The position numbers and the translations under genes were made by a program. Source: Butyrivibrio sp. (GTDB lineage Bacteria; Bacillota; Clostridia; Lachnospirales; Lachnospiraceae). From it: a DNA stretch of 53,640 bases. Numbering within the stretch: the stretch's first letter is position 1; every line of letters starts with the position of its first letter. The notes beneath the pieces are model-generated. The model worked only from the letters and a program-made list of their open reading frames with translations. It did no database searches and had not been told where the DNA came from. The stretch spans positions 1 through 53,640 of the forward strand of contig SVFY01000020.1 in the NCBI GenBank assembly GCA_015056625.1, written 5' to 3'. This document shows, in pieces, positions 27,108 through 35,831 of the stretch.

Positions 27108-27506
27108 TCAGCTCTTCTTGCTGCAGATATAATCCCAGCTGCAGTCGCCGCAAATCTCTTTGCGCTTGCCGGTATCTATCACATGCTTTTTAACAAGCAT
27201 TAAAAACTCCCTGTAGGAAATTTCTGATCCATCTTTAAGTCCGCACGCTTCAAGGACTTCTTTATCATATCTTTGCACCTTCTCTTCTGTAGTGCAGGTG
27301 CCGCCTTCATTATTGGGGCAGTTTTTGCAGACAACGTCGGTGCTGCATGTAAGAGTGATGGGCTGATCAGGCTCTTTTTCACAATCTCTTATAACCCGTC
27401 CCATGTGGTCGGTAAAATCTTCACTGTATCCCTTGCCTTCATAGAACTGAAAACACATTCCATGATGGGGCCTTAAGCAAATACTCATAAAGCCAAGTTT
27501 TTTCAT
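27108..27506 (-). CDS. DUF1284 domain protein, cysteine-rich
   Basis: 132 residues. The N-terminal ICLRPHHGMCFQFYEGKGY is the family signature. Two cysteine groups are visible (CSTDVVCKNCPNN with a further C in GGTC, and CGDCSWDYIC at the end), so metal or Fe-S binding is likely, though not shown. The start has GGAG 7 nt upstream. It is divergent from the metK leader; the 27507-27745 stretch holds only promoter-like AT-rich sequence, for example TTGTGG-N18-TATAAA at 27631-27660. Confidence 0.82.
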   Translation of the reverse strand: MKKLGFMSICLRPHHGMCFQFYEGKGYSEDFTDHMGRVIRDCEKEPDQPITLTCSTDVVCKNCPNNEGGTCTTEEKVQRYDKEVLEACGLKDGSEISYREFLMLVKKHVIDTGKRKEICGDCSWDYICSKKS

Positions 27507-27745
27507 ATTATCTCCATGTGCTTAAGTTGTTAATTCGTAATGGTTACTTGTCTCTATTCTGCCATATACGAAAGACCTATTTCTATGACTTTTTGTCTTT
27601 TTTCATAAGAATTGCATAATCTCATGTCATTTGTGGCATTGTTTACACTGTACCTATAAAACAATGATCAATTAATAGAAATTAAAGATAAAAATAATCA
27701 ATTGCCCTATTGCTTTTATGGACGACATAATGTATCATCATAGAA

Positions 27746-27778
27746 CAGACACGAGATATTGTGTCTGAATAGTATATT
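27746..27778 (+). promoter_or_regulatory. metK promoter region with 7-bp inverted repeat
   Basis: CAGACAC (27746-27752) and GTGTCTG (27761-27767) flank 8 nt, and a TATATT box follows at 27773-27778, just before the S-box. The dyad overlaps where a -35 element would lie. Confidence 0.4.
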
Positions 27779-27787
27779 GTAACTGTT

Positions 27788-27970
27788 CTCTTATTCAGAG
27801 TGGTGGAGGTACATAGGACCTGGGAAGCCACGGCAACCCCTTGATCAGTCAGGAAGGTGCCAACCTGAGCGTGCAACTGCCATAGCACAAGAGCTATGAC
27901 ACAACGAGCAATAAGAGGATCTGAGAGTCAATCAGTTCCGCTTGTTTGTGCACGCAACAAGCGGATTTTT
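27788..27970 (+). promoter_or_regulatory. SAM-I riboswitch (S-box) with terminator, upstream of metK
   Basis: P1 is CTCTTATT (27788-27795) with AATAAGAG (27910-27917). The conserved S-box core is readable: AGAGTGGTGGAGG, GAAGCCACGGCAACC and AAGGTGCCAACCTGAGC. Downstream a terminator CCGCTTGTT/AACAAGCGG (27938-27964) is followed by ATTTTT. High SAM should therefore stop transcription before metK. Confidence 0.95.
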
Positions 27971-28036
27971 CGCGTTATGGCGGAGATTCTGAGTCTGCAT
28001 TAACGCACGAGTGTATACACACAGAAAGGAAACAAA

Positions 28037-29227
28037 ATGGATAAGTTTATTTTCACATCAGAGTCAGTAACAGAGGGACATCCTGACAAGATCTGCGACA
28101 ACATTTCTGACGCGATCCTTGATGCCTGCATGGCACAGGACCCTATGAGCCGTGTAGCTTGCGAGACTGCAACTTGCACAGGTTTCGTTCTCATCACAGG
28201 TGAGATCACAACTAAGGCTAAGGTTGATTACGCTAAGATCGCAAGAGAGACAATCTGCGAGATCGGTTATGACAACTCAGCTAAGGGCTTCGATGGCAAC
28301 ACATGTGCAGTACTTGTAGCACTTGATCAGCAGTCAGCTGATATCGCTATGGGTGTTGACAAGGCACTTGAGGCTAGAGAGAACCAGATGACAGATGAGC
28401 AGCTTGAGGCAATTGGTGCTGGTGACCAGGGTATGATGTTCGGTTACGCCACAAACGAGACTGAGGAGTACATGCCATACGCAATCAGCCTTGCACACAA
28501 GCTTACCAAGAAGCTTACAGAGGTACGTAAGAACGGAACTCTTGATTACCTCAGAGCAGACGGCAAGAGCCAGGTATCTGTTGAGTACGATGAGAACGGC
28601 AAGGTTAAGAGACTTGAGGCTATCGTTATTTCAACTCAGCACGATGAGAAGGTTACTCAGGAGCAGATCCACGCTGATATCAAGAAGTACGTTATCGACG
28701 CAGTAGTTGATGCTGCTATGGTTGATGCTAACACCAAGATCTACATCAATCCTACAGGACGTTTCGTAATCGGCGGACCTCAGGGTGACGCTGGACTTAC
28801 AGGACGTAAGATCATCGTTGACACATACGGCGGAGCTGCTCGTCACGGCGGCGGAGCTTTCTCTGGTAAGGACTGCACCAAGGTTGACCGCTCAGCAGCT
28901 TACGCAGCAAGATATGTTGCTAAGAACATCGTAGCAGCAGGCCTTGCAGACAGAGTTGAGATCCAGCTTTCATACGCTATCGGCGTTGCACAGCCTACAT
29001 CAATCCTTGTTGATACATTCGGCACAGGTAAGGTTTCTGATGAGAAGCTTACAGAGGCAGTTCGTAAGGTATTCGACCTTCGTCCAGCTGGCATCATCAA
29101 GATGCTCGACCTTCGTCGTCCTATCTACAAGCAGACAGCTGCTTACGGACACTTCGGCCGCAACGACCTCAACCTTCCTTGGGAGCAGACAGACAAGGTA
29201 GAAGAGCTCAAGAAGGCAGTACAGTAA
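28037..29227 (+). CDS. metK: S-adenosylmethionine synthetase
   Basis: Makes SAM from methionine and ATP. 396 residues, the standard length. The N-terminus [20 protein letters not shown], the ATP loop [15 protein letters not shown] and the [22 protein letters not shown] loop are the three family signatures. The start has AAAGGA 7-8 nt upstream. Control by the upstream S-box closes a feedback loop, since the product is the riboswitch ligand. A strong terminator follows, so it is monocistronic. Confidence 0.98.
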   Translation: MDKFIFTSESVTEGHPDKICDNISDAILDACMAQDPMSRVACETATCTGFVLITGEITTKAKVDYAKIARETICEIGYDNSAKGFDGNTCAVLVALDQQSADIAMGVDKALEARENQMTDEQLEAIGAGDQGMMFGYATNETEEYMPYAISLAHKLTKKLTEVRKNGTLDYLRADGKSQVSVEYDENGKVKRLEAIVISTQHDEKVTQEQIHADIKKYVIDAVVDAAMVDANTKIYINPTGRFVIGGPQGDAGLTGRKIIVDTYGGAARHGGGAFSGKDCTKVDRSAAYAARYVAKNIVAAGLADRVEIQLSYAIGVAQPTSILVDTFGTGKVSDEKLTEAVRKVFDLRPAGIIKMLDLRRPIYKQTAAYGHFGRNDLNLPWEQTDKVEELKKAVQ

Positions 29228-29258
29228 TAATTTCCGAGAAAAAACATCGACATAATAA

Positions 29259-29297
29259 AAAGGAATGCACCGTCAAAAGTGCATTCCTTTATTTTTA
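29259..29297 (+). terminator. intrinsic terminator of metK
   Basis: Perfect 12-bp stem AAAGGAATGCAC/GTGCATTCCTTT, 8-nt loop, then ATTTTTA. Confidence 0.92.
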
Positions 29298-29311
29298 TGT
29301 CCTTTTGGCAA

Positions 29312-29522
29312 ATGTCTTTTTGCAAATTAAGCATTAATCTGCATCTGGCATGGGTTTTCGGGCATTATTTTTAGCTATACAACAAAAAGAACCTCCCCAG
29401 CATGGGTTTGTCCGATTTTTGAGTGATTTGGCTTAGCTATATGCAAATTCCTTATAACTTGACATAGGTCGGCAAATAACCGTCATACCATGGGTCGGTA
29501 AATCACTAGATCGTAACTTTCA
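29312..29522. repeat. left inverted repeat of the 29300-30893 element
   Basis: The outer block 29312-29358 matches the reverse complement of 30811-30857 at 46 of 47 positions. Within the arm two units of the form GCATGGGTTT ... TTAGCTATA follow each other (29348-29379 and 29400-29441), 52 nt apart, and a third CCATGGGT is at 29488. The inner end (TAAATCACTAGATC then TAACTTTC) matches the right arm again. Confidence 0.85.
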
Positions 29523-29549
29523 GATAATAGCTTGCACAAATCGCTCTTC

Positions 29550-30326
29550 TCACAGGAAATAGCGACTTACTATATCTTCAACTTCCATATATCCCAGTGG
29601 ATACTCTGTAGTCTCAAAGGTCATAATAAAATTGCGGCCTGGTATATATCCTTCTTTAAAATACTTTGGTAGCTTCATGATATTTCTTGCAATATACCCA
29701 GGATCATCAAGTCTTCCAAAATGTTCCCAGACATATTCTTCATATGTCTTTGGATGGAGAATAGTGAAGTCAGTAGCAACCGCTACACCGCACAAATAGT
29801 GAATGTATTCATATCTATATGGGATATGGTTCTGGAAAAGAACTTGTGCAATTGTTGCTTCAGATTTAGACCTGACAAACTCATCCTTCGGAGCGGGAAC
29901 ATTTAGATGCTCAGGGTGATCTGTGCTTTTTTCATATGGCATATATTCCCAATTGTCACAAACATTGAAAAACTCGCTATAGGCTGACTTTGGATCAAAC
30001 ATCCTATGGCTCTTATCTGGCTTTCTGTGTTTTAAATATGCGTCTATCGACTTCAACTCATTTTTCTTATCTGAAAGCAAAAGCGATTTATAGTTCTTTT
30101 CCGCCAGAGTTTTAGCTAGTGCATAATCACTTTTTTGGATATACTCTCTCTTTACTTTTCCATTCTTCGATGTTTTCTTATACCACAGAGTATGTCCTCC
30201 TCCGGGCGAGTTTACTTTATAGCTTGCCAAAACACCTTCAGGCATGTTGCTCAGCTCTTTTTCAAGTTCATTAATCTCTCTCGTAAGAACATCTCTTTTC
30301 CCAACATAATATTCAATTGAATCCAA
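29550..30326 (-). CDS. PD-(D/E)XK-like putative endonuclease, sole gene of the inverted-repeat element
   Basis: 258 residues from a TTG at 30326. This start is preferred because AAGGAGG sits 8 nt upstream of it; an in-frame ATG at 30347 lies upstream of that site and has none of its own. The N-terminal half (about 1-130) is basic and helical with a segment also found in the 46006 gene (G-rich turn, Tyr-Ile-x-Lys, ALAKTLAEKNY). The C-terminal half has VRSKSEA (E156), ATDFTIL (D186) and YVWEHFGRLDDPGY (E201-H202), an order that fits a PD-(D/E)XK nuclease fold with histidine in place of the usual lysine. Fold and activity are inferred. Similarity to 46006-46797 is clear by eye across the C-terminal 110 residues. 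Confidence 0.7.
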   Translation of the reverse strand: MDSIEYYVGKRDVLTREINELEKELSNMPEGVLASYKVNSPGGGHTLWYKKTSKNGKVKREYIQKSDYALAKTLAEKNYKSLLLSDKKNELKSIDAYLKHRKPDKSHRMFDPKSAYSEFFNVCDNWEYMPYEKSTDHPEHLNVPAPKDEFVRSKSEATIAQVLFQNHIPYRYEYIHYLCGVAVATDFTILHPKTYEEYVWEHFGRLDDPGYIARNIMKLPKYFKEGYIPGRNFIMTFETTEYPLGYMEVEDIVSRYFL

Positions 30327-30540
30327 ACAATAATCCTCCTTGTACATGCAAATAAACTTGTTACAAATAAAAATGGAATTCCTTGAGCAGACCGCTCGCG
30401 AACAACCAGATTTAATAAAAGAACCATCTATGAATAAATGGTAGTAGACGATGAGTAAGATAACACATTGATAAACAGCTTGTCTACAACATTAAGGAAA
30501 TCTTAAGAAATTTGCGCTTTGCCGATAACCTTCAGAACAA

Positions 30541-30660
30541 AATAAGACACTGAGGGGGACAGCTCTTTTGTCTTGTTCTAACAAAGCAAATTAATTAAAA
30601 GAACTGCCCCCATGGCTCTATAATAAGCTAAAGCTAGTTAAGAGAACTGCCCCTATGGCC
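30541..30660. repeat. diverged short inverted/direct repeats (GGGGACAGCTCTTTT / AAGAACTGCCCC)
   Basis: GAGGGGGACAGCTCTTTT (30552-30569) is an imperfect inverted match to AAAAGAACTGCCCCCATGGC (30597-30616). A further copy, AAGAGAACTGCCCCTATGGC, is near 30640-30659. It recalls the GACACGGGGACGGTTCT elements in form (GACAC then G-run then GAC-GTTCT-like) but the sequence differs. Confidence 0.55.
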
Positions 30661-30671
30661 CTTATCAGAGT

Positions 30672-30857
30672 TTGAAAGTAAAGATCTAGTGATTTGCCGC
30701 CCCATGTCGAGTGATAAGAAATTAGTATATAGCTAAGCCAAATGGCTCAAAATTTGTACAAACCCATGCTGGTTAGGCTGTTATTTTCATATAGCTAAGA
30801 ATTTTGTCAAAAAACCCATGCCAGATGCAGATTAATGCTTAATTTGCAAAAAAACAT
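30672..30857. repeat. right inverted repeat of the 29300-30893 element
   Basis: Inverted partner of 29312-29522. The two units appear as TATAGCTAA ... AAACCCATGC at 30728-30769 and 30790-30821, and the AAACCCATGC cores are again 52 nt apart. Up to about 30893 the arm continues with an extra CAAATGTCTTTT-like block, read on the minus strand. Confidence 0.85.
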
Positions 30858-30919
30858 CTGCAAAAAAAGTTTGCCAAAAAAGACATTTGAAAAATGGAAA
30901 TTCACCGGCCCAAGGGAAC

Positions 30920-30949
30920 ATAAAAATTGGGAGCCAATGGCTCCCAATT
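30920..30949 (-). terminator. intrinsic terminator of dnaE
   Basis: Perfect 11-bp stem AATTGGGAGCC/GGCTCCCAATT with a 3-nt loop; on the minus strand it runs into TTTTTATG. It begins 7 nt after the dnaE stop. Confidence 0.9.
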
Positions 30950-30955
30950 GAATCC

Positions 30956-33900
30956 TTAGCTCAGCTGTACGTTCTCTTTGCCGAACTCGTCTGCAAGGAT
31001 GGACAGCATGTCCTTGTCGGCGCGGATGGTCTGGCTGCGTCCGAGCTTCTTGACCTGCTTGGTGTCGGTGAGGTAGATGGCGACCTCGTCGTGGCCGTCG
31101 CTGCCTGCGATGAGGCTATCAAGGGCAGAAGCTTTGGCGTCGTAGGAAGCGCGATCCGCAAACCTGATCCATACAGTCTTGGGCACTTCCTCGAAAGTGG
31201 TGATCTTGCTGGCGATGAGCTTGGCGTCGCGGTCTTCTTCAACGGAGATGCGGCCTTCGATGAATACCTTGGCGTCGTCGTTGAGTCTTGGTGCGTTGGC
31301 TTCGTAGGTCTTGGGGAAGACTATTACTTCCACAGAGCCCACAAGGTCTTCAAGTGTCACAAAGGCCATGATCTGGTCGTTCTTGGTGTACTTTATCTTT
31401 TTCTCACTGATGATACCGCCGATCACAGCGTTTGCGCCGTCGCGAACAGCAGGAGCACCGCTTTCTTCATCAAGATAAAAGTCAGTGGTGGTATTAGTGA
31501 TCTTTTTCTTCCAGAGAGAGACATATTCTTCAAGAGGATGACCGCTTACATAGAAGCCAAGAACCTCTTTTTCAAATTCAAGCATAAGCTCTTTGTCGAA
31601 CTCGCCCACGTTTGGCAATGGGATCTCATACTGTTTCTTGTCCGCATCACCGGCGATGTCGAAAAGAGACATCTGGCCGGCCATGCTGTTCTTGCCAGCG
31701 CCCTTAAGCTGGTCCATGATCTGACCGTAGATGGTCATCTTCTGTTTTCTGGTGCCAGGGAAGCAGTCAAAAGCTCCAGCCTTTATGAAGTTTTCAATGG
31801 CACGGCGGTTAACTTCTCCGCCAGCGCCGTCCTGCATTCTTGTAAGGAAGTCGTTGAGGTCCTTGAACTTGCCGCGGGCCTTGCGCTCGCTGACAATGGC
31901 GTTGATGACAGGACGTCCGATTCCCTTGATGGCAGTAAGCGCATACAGGATAGCTTTCTTGCGGCCAGGCGCGCAGGTGTTTACTGCGCCAGGGATTGGC
32001 TTGTCATCCTCGGAGGCATCAATCTCCGCAACAGAGAACCCTGCAAACCCTTCATTAACATCCGGGGGCAGCAGCGTGATATTCATATTCCTGCAGCTCA
32101 TGATGTATCCTGAAACTTTGCCGGGATTGTCGATGACAGAAGTCATGAGCGCTGCCATAAACTCAACAGGGTAGTAGTATTTAAGCCATGCGGTCTGGAT
32201 GGCAACAACTGCGTAGCAGGCAGCATGGGACTTGTTGAAGGCGTACTTGGCAAAGTCCATCATGGAATCGTAGATGGCGTTGCCAACCTCAGCAGGGATG
32301 CCCTTGGAAGCACAGCCAGGAACGCCCTCTTTCTCATTACCATTTACAAAGTTCTCTCGTTCAACCTCCATGACGTGCTGCTTTTTCTTACTCATGGCAC
32401 GGCGAACCAGGTCAGCTCGGCCGAGAGTGTAGCCGCCAAGCTGCTGAACGATCTGCATAACCTGCTCCTGATAGACGATACAGCCATAAGTTGGCTCCAG
32501 GATCGGCTGAAGGAGCGGCGTCTGATAGGTGATGGAACCAGCGTCATTCTTACCCGCAATGTACTTGGGAATAAAGTCCATTGGGCCTGGGCGGTAAAGA
32601 GATATTCCCGCAATGATATCTTCCAGGGACTGGGGCTTGAGCTCCTTCATGAAAGCCTGCATTCCGCCAGACTCCAGCTGGAATATACCGTCGCACTTGC
32701 CGCTTCCTATGGAAGCCAGAACCTGCGGGTCGTTATAATCAATCTCATCGATATTAATATATCCCTCATCTCCAGGAGATACTCCAAGGGACCTGTTTGC
32801 AAAATTCACAGCATCCTTGATAACAGTAAGGGTCCTAAGTCCCAAAAAGTCCATCTTAAGAAGTCCCAGCTCCTCGATGGTGGTCATGGTGAACTGGGTG
32901 GTGGTATTTCCTTCTGCAGAGCGGGAGAGAGGAACAAGGTCCTCAGCAGGAGCTGAGCAGATAACCACGCCTGCCGCATGGATAGAGGTGTGGCGGGGCA
33001 GTCCCTCAAGCTTTTTACACATATCAATAAGCTTGTGAACAGTAGGGTCTGACTCGTACTGCCCGCGAAGCTCAGGGTTCATGGAAAGAGCCTTCTCCAG
33101 AGTGATGTTCAGCTCATTGGGGATCATCTTGGCAATCTGATCGCCGTAGCTGTAGGGCAGGTCCATGACACGGGCCACGTCCCTGATAACGCCCTTGGCA
33201 GCCAGGGTTCCGAAGGTGATGATCTGCACAACCTTGTCGGCGCCGTATTTTTCAGTGACATAATCTATAACATCCTGCCTGCGCTCGTACTCGAAGTCCA
33301 CGTCAATATCGGGCATGGACACACGCTCAGGATTAAGGAACCTCTCAAAGAGAAGGTCATATTTGATCGGATCAATGTTGGTGATGTGCATGCAGTAGGA
33401 TACGATACTGCCGGCAGCAGAGCCACGTCCCGGTCCAACAGCGATGCCATTTTCGCGACAGTAATTGATGTAGTCCCATACAATAAGGAAGTAATCCACA
33501 TAGCCCATGCGCTTGATGACGCCAAGCTCGTAGTCCAGCTTGTCTTTTAACGTGCCATCATCATCGGGGTAGCGCTCGTGCAGGCCATCCAGGCACAGCT
33601 TATTAAGGTAAGTCCAGGAATCATACCCCTCCGGAACCTCGAAGTGCGGGAGTTTTGTGACACCAAACTCGATCTCCACGTTGCACCTGTCAGCAATCTT
33701 CTGGGTGTTATCAAGGGCCTGCTGCGCATATGGAAAAAGAGCTCTCATCTCCTCTTCACTCTTTACATAGTACTGACCACCCTCATAACGCATGCGGTCT
33801 TCGTCAGAAACCTTTTTACCAGTCTGGATGCAAAGAAGAAGGTCGTGAGCCTCTGCGTCGTCTGCGTAGGTGTAGTGGCAGTCGTTGGTGGCAACCAGTG

Positions 33901-34498
33901 GGATATCAAGCTGGTCAGAAAGCGCAAGGAGAGTGGTGTTGACCTGGCGCTGCTGTGGAATCCCATGATCCTGGAGCTCCAAAAAGAAATTTCCATGGCC
34001 AAAGATATTGTCGAGGCGGATCGCTGCCTCTTTTGCCTTGTCAGGAGTGCCCTTGATGATGTTCCTTGGAATCTCGCCAGCTAGACAAGCAGAAAGAGCT
34101 ATGATGCCTTCGTGGTACTGCTCCAAAAGCTCCATGTCCACACGGGGCTTGTAGTAGTAACCTTCAGTAAAACCGCGGCTCACAATGTGGGAGAGATTCT
34201 GGTATCCCACGTTGTTCTCAGCAAGAAGTACCAGGTGGTAATACCTGTCCTCGGAGCTTGTGGTCTCTTTTTCAAAGCGGGAGCCTGGGGCAACGTAGAC
34301 CTCGCACCCAATGATGGGATTGATGTCGTTGGCCTTGCATTCCTTATAAAAATCAATAACGCCATACATAACGCCGTGGTCAGTAATAGCCCCGGCTGTC
34401 ATGCCAAGGTCCTTAAGGCGCTTAACATATTCTTTTATCTTATTGGAACCGTCCAAAAGTGAGTATTCTGTGTGGACGTGAAGATGCGTGAAAGCCAT
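30956..34498 (-). CDS. dnaE: DNA polymerase III subunit alpha (DnaE)
   Basis: Replicative polymerase of the DnaE type. 1180 residues. The N-terminal PHP domain begins with HLHVHTEYSLLDG (about 4-16) and AITDHGVMYG. The polymerase palm contains GPGRGSAAGS and the catalytic PDIDVDF (about 396-402). The helix-hairpin-helix region follows (GIGRPVINAIV, about 870), and an OB-fold sits near 1000-1080 (AVIGGIISEKKIKYTKNDQIMAFVTLED, abbreviated here by ends). GGGGAGGA lies 8 nt before the ATG. It is divergent from pfkA, a pairing common in Clostridia. A 408-residue open frame on the plus strand inside it is a shadow. Confidence 0.97.
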   Translation of the reverse strand: MAFTHLHVHTEYSLLDGSNKIKEYVKRLKDLGMTAGAITDHGVMYGVIDFYKECKANDINPIIGCEVYVAPGSRFEKETTSSEDRYYHLVLLAENNVGYQNLSHIVSRGFTEGYYYKPRVDMELLEQYHEGIIALSACLAGEIPRNIIKGTPDKAKEAAIRLDNIFGHGNFFLELQDHGIPQQRQVNTTLLALSDQLDIPLVATNDCHYTYADDAEAHDLLLCIQTGKKVSDEDRMRYEGGQYYVKSEEEMRALFPYAQQALDNTQKIADRCNVEIEFGVTKLPHFEVPEGYDSWTYLNKLCLDGLHERYPDDDGTLKDKLDYELGVIKRMGYVDYFLIVWDYINYCRENGIAVGPGRGSAAGSIVSYCMHITNIDPIKYDLLFERFLNPERVSMPDIDVDFEYERRQDVIDYVTEKYGADKVVQIITFGTLAAKGVIRDVARVMDLPYSYGDQIAKMIPNELNITLEKALSMNPELRGQYESDPTVHKLIDMCKKLEGLPRHTSIHAAGVVICSAPAEDLVPLSRSAEGNTTTQFTMTTIEELGLLKMDFLGLRTLTVIKDAVNFANRSLGVSPGDEGYINIDEIDYNDPQVLASIGSGKCDGIFQLESGGMQAFMKELKPQSLEDIIAGISLYRPGPMDFIPKYIAGKNDAGSITYQTPLLQPILEPTYGCIVYQEQVMQIVQQLGGYTLGRADLVRRAMSKKKQHVMEVERENFVNGNEKEGVPGCASKGIPAEVGNAIYDSMMDFAKYAFNKSHAACYAVVAIQTAWLKYYYPVEFMAALMTSVIDNPGKVSGYIMSCRNMNITLLPPDVNEGFAGFSVAEIDASEDDKPIPGAVNTCAPGRKKAILYALTAIKGIGRPVINAIVSERKARGKFKDLNDFLTRMQDGAGGEVNRRAIENFIKAGAFDCFPGTRKQKMTIYGQIMDQLKGAGKNSMAGQMSLFDIAGDADKKQYEIPLPNVGEFDKELMLEFEKEVLGFYVSGHPLEEYVSLWKKKITNTTTDFYLDEESGAPAVRDGANAVIGGIISEKKIKYTKNDQIMAFVTLEDLVGSVEVIVFPKTYEANAPRLNDDAKVFIEGRISVEEDRDAKLIASKITTFEEVPKTVWIRFADRASYDAKASALDSLIAGSDGHDEVAIYLTDTKQVKKLGRSQTIRADKDMLSILADEFGKENVQLS

Positions 34499-34533
34499 TG
34501 TAAATCCTCCCCAAATTACCTTTCAATGATATC

Positions 34534-34549
34534 ATTACAGGGCTGTAAT
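34534..34549. promoter_or_regulatory. ATTACAG-GG-CTGTAAT dyad upstream of dnaE
   Basis: A perfect 7-bp dyad lies 36 nt before the dnaE start. The symmetry extends outward as TGATAT and ATCA with a one-base slip. Its position suits an operator in the dnaE promoter or a shared site with pfkA. No known repressor box was recognised. Confidence 0.35.
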
Positions 34550-34702
34550 ATCAATTTGATGGAGGGTCATAAAATCCTTGCAGTTTGAATAAACATGCGA
34601 TAATATAATAAGTTAGTAAACGTTAATAATGTAACGATTTGCGCCTGGACAGCGGGGGACTGGCCTGGCAATTAGGGTTAAAACAGAATCGAGGATACTA
34701 AT

Positions 34703-35671
34703 ATGGCGAAGCAGATCAAGACAATCGGCGTACTGACAAGCGGCGGTGACGCACCTGGAATGAACGCTGCAATCCGTGCAGTTGTTCGTAAGTCACTGGC
34801 TAATGGACTTAAGGTTAAGGGAATCAAGAAGGGCTATCAGGGTCTTCTTAATGAAGAGATCATTGATATGGACCGCAGGAGCGTTTCAGATATCATCCAG
34901 AGAGGTGGTACAATCCTTGGAACAGCTCGTTGCATGGAGTTTACAACACCTGAGGGACAAGCCAAGGGCGCAGAGGTTTGCCGCAAGTACGGCATTGATG
35001 GAATGGTAGTTATTGGTGGTGACGGTTCTTACCGCGGAGCTCAGAAGCTTTCAGCTCAGGGCATCAATACTGTAGGCATTCCTGGAACGATCGATCTTGA
35101 TATTGCCTGCACTGACTATACAATCGGATTTGATACAGCTATCAACACAGCTATGGACGCTATCGACAAGATCCGTGATACATCATCTTCTCACGAGCGA
35201 GTTTCAATCGTAGAGGTTATGGGACGTCACGCTGGATACATCGCTCTTTGGTGCTCAATCGCCAACGGCGCAGACGACATTCTTCTTCCTGAGAAGTACG
35301 ACTACAACGAGCAGCGCATCATCGACAACATCATCGACAACCGTAAGAAGGGCAAGACACACCACATCATCGTTAACGCAGAGGGTATTGGCCACTCAAC
35401 ATCAATGGCCCGCAGAATTGAGGCTGCTACAGGACTTGAGACAAGAGCTTCAATCCTTGGATACATGCAGCGTGGTGGTAGCCCAACATGTAAGGATCGT
35501 GTTTATGCATCAATGATGGGATGCTATGCAGCAGACATCCTTGCTGCAGGCAAGACCAACAGAGTAGTTGGTTACCGCAACGGCCAGTTCGTTGATTACG
35601 ATATCGACGAGGCTCTCGCAATGAAAAAGAATATCAACGAGTACATGTACGAGATCGCTCGTACAATCTGA
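34703..35671 (+). CDS. pfkA: ATP-dependent 6-phosphofructokinase
   Basis: Phosphorylates fructose 6-phosphate in glycolysis. 322 residues. GVLTSGGDAPGMNAAIRAVV and VIGGDGSYRGA form the ATP site; the glycines at the two positions that decide ATP versus pyrophosphate use (GGDGS and PGTID) indicate an ATP enzyme. The catalytic segment reads GTIDLDIACTD where E. coli has GTIDNDIKGTD; the catalytic aspartates are kept. The fructose 6-phosphate loop VEVMGRHAG and MQRGGSP are intact. A GAGGAT site lies about 8 nt before the start. TATAAT at 34604-34609 is the likely -10; the leader of about 90 nt holds nothing I recognise. Confidence 0.95.
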   Translation: MAKQIKTIGVLTSGGDAPGMNAAIRAVVRKSLANGLKVKGIKKGYQGLLNEEIIDMDRRSVSDIIQRGGTILGTARCMEFTTPEGQAKGAEVCRKYGIDGMVVIGGDGSYRGAQKLSAQGINTVGIPGTIDLDIACTDYTIGFDTAINTAMDAIDKIRDTSSSHERVSIVEVMGRHAGYIALWCSIANGADDILLPEKYDYNEQRIIDNIIDNRKKGKTHHIIVNAEGIGHSTSMARRIEAATGLETRASILGYMQRGGSPTCKDRVYASMMGCYAADILAAGKTNRVVGYRNGQFVDYDIDEALAMKKNINEYMYEIARTI

Positions 35672-35729
35672 TGCGCCAGAATGCCACAGGCATCGAGGCC
35701 GCGCAGCACATGGCTCAATACGTATATCA

Positions 35730-35763
35730 ATGGTGATCACTTTTGTGGTCACCATTTTTTTTT
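35730..35763 (+). terminator. intrinsic terminator of pfkA
   Basis: ATGGTGATCAC/GTGGTCACCAT stem (one G-U pair), TTTT loop, then nine T. Confidence 0.9.
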
Positions 35764-35831
35764 GCTCTATGTAATATTTCGTAAACATGTGGTAGTATAA
35801 GTGTACTCATAAAAGTTACGGGAGAAGTACT

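Larger units (their letters stand above)
29300..30893. mobile_element. candidate undescribed element: long compound inverted repeats around one nuclease-like gene
   Basis: Imperfect inverted repeats of roughly 190-220 nt flank one gene (29550-30326, minus). The element lies exactly between the metK terminator and the dnaE terminator, two convergent housekeeping genes. Apart from the gene it holds an AT-rich stretch (30327-30540) with one copy of AAATCTTAAGAAATTT (near 30499) and a run of short repeats (30541-30660). No transposase is present. Outer boundaries are approximate and no target-site duplication could be fixed. Confidence 0.55.

Noticed and set aside
30887..32113. 408-residue open frame on the plus strand inside dnaE
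   Set aside because: Antisense to a clear, fully conserved dnaE; its composition mirrors the dnaE codons and no ribosome site precedes it.
34703..35671. GTIDLDIACTD in PfkA as a sign of altered catalysis or pyrophosphate use
   Set aside because: The catalytic aspartates and both glycines that mark ATP use are kept; I recall this variant from other Clostridia, so it is not treated as novel.
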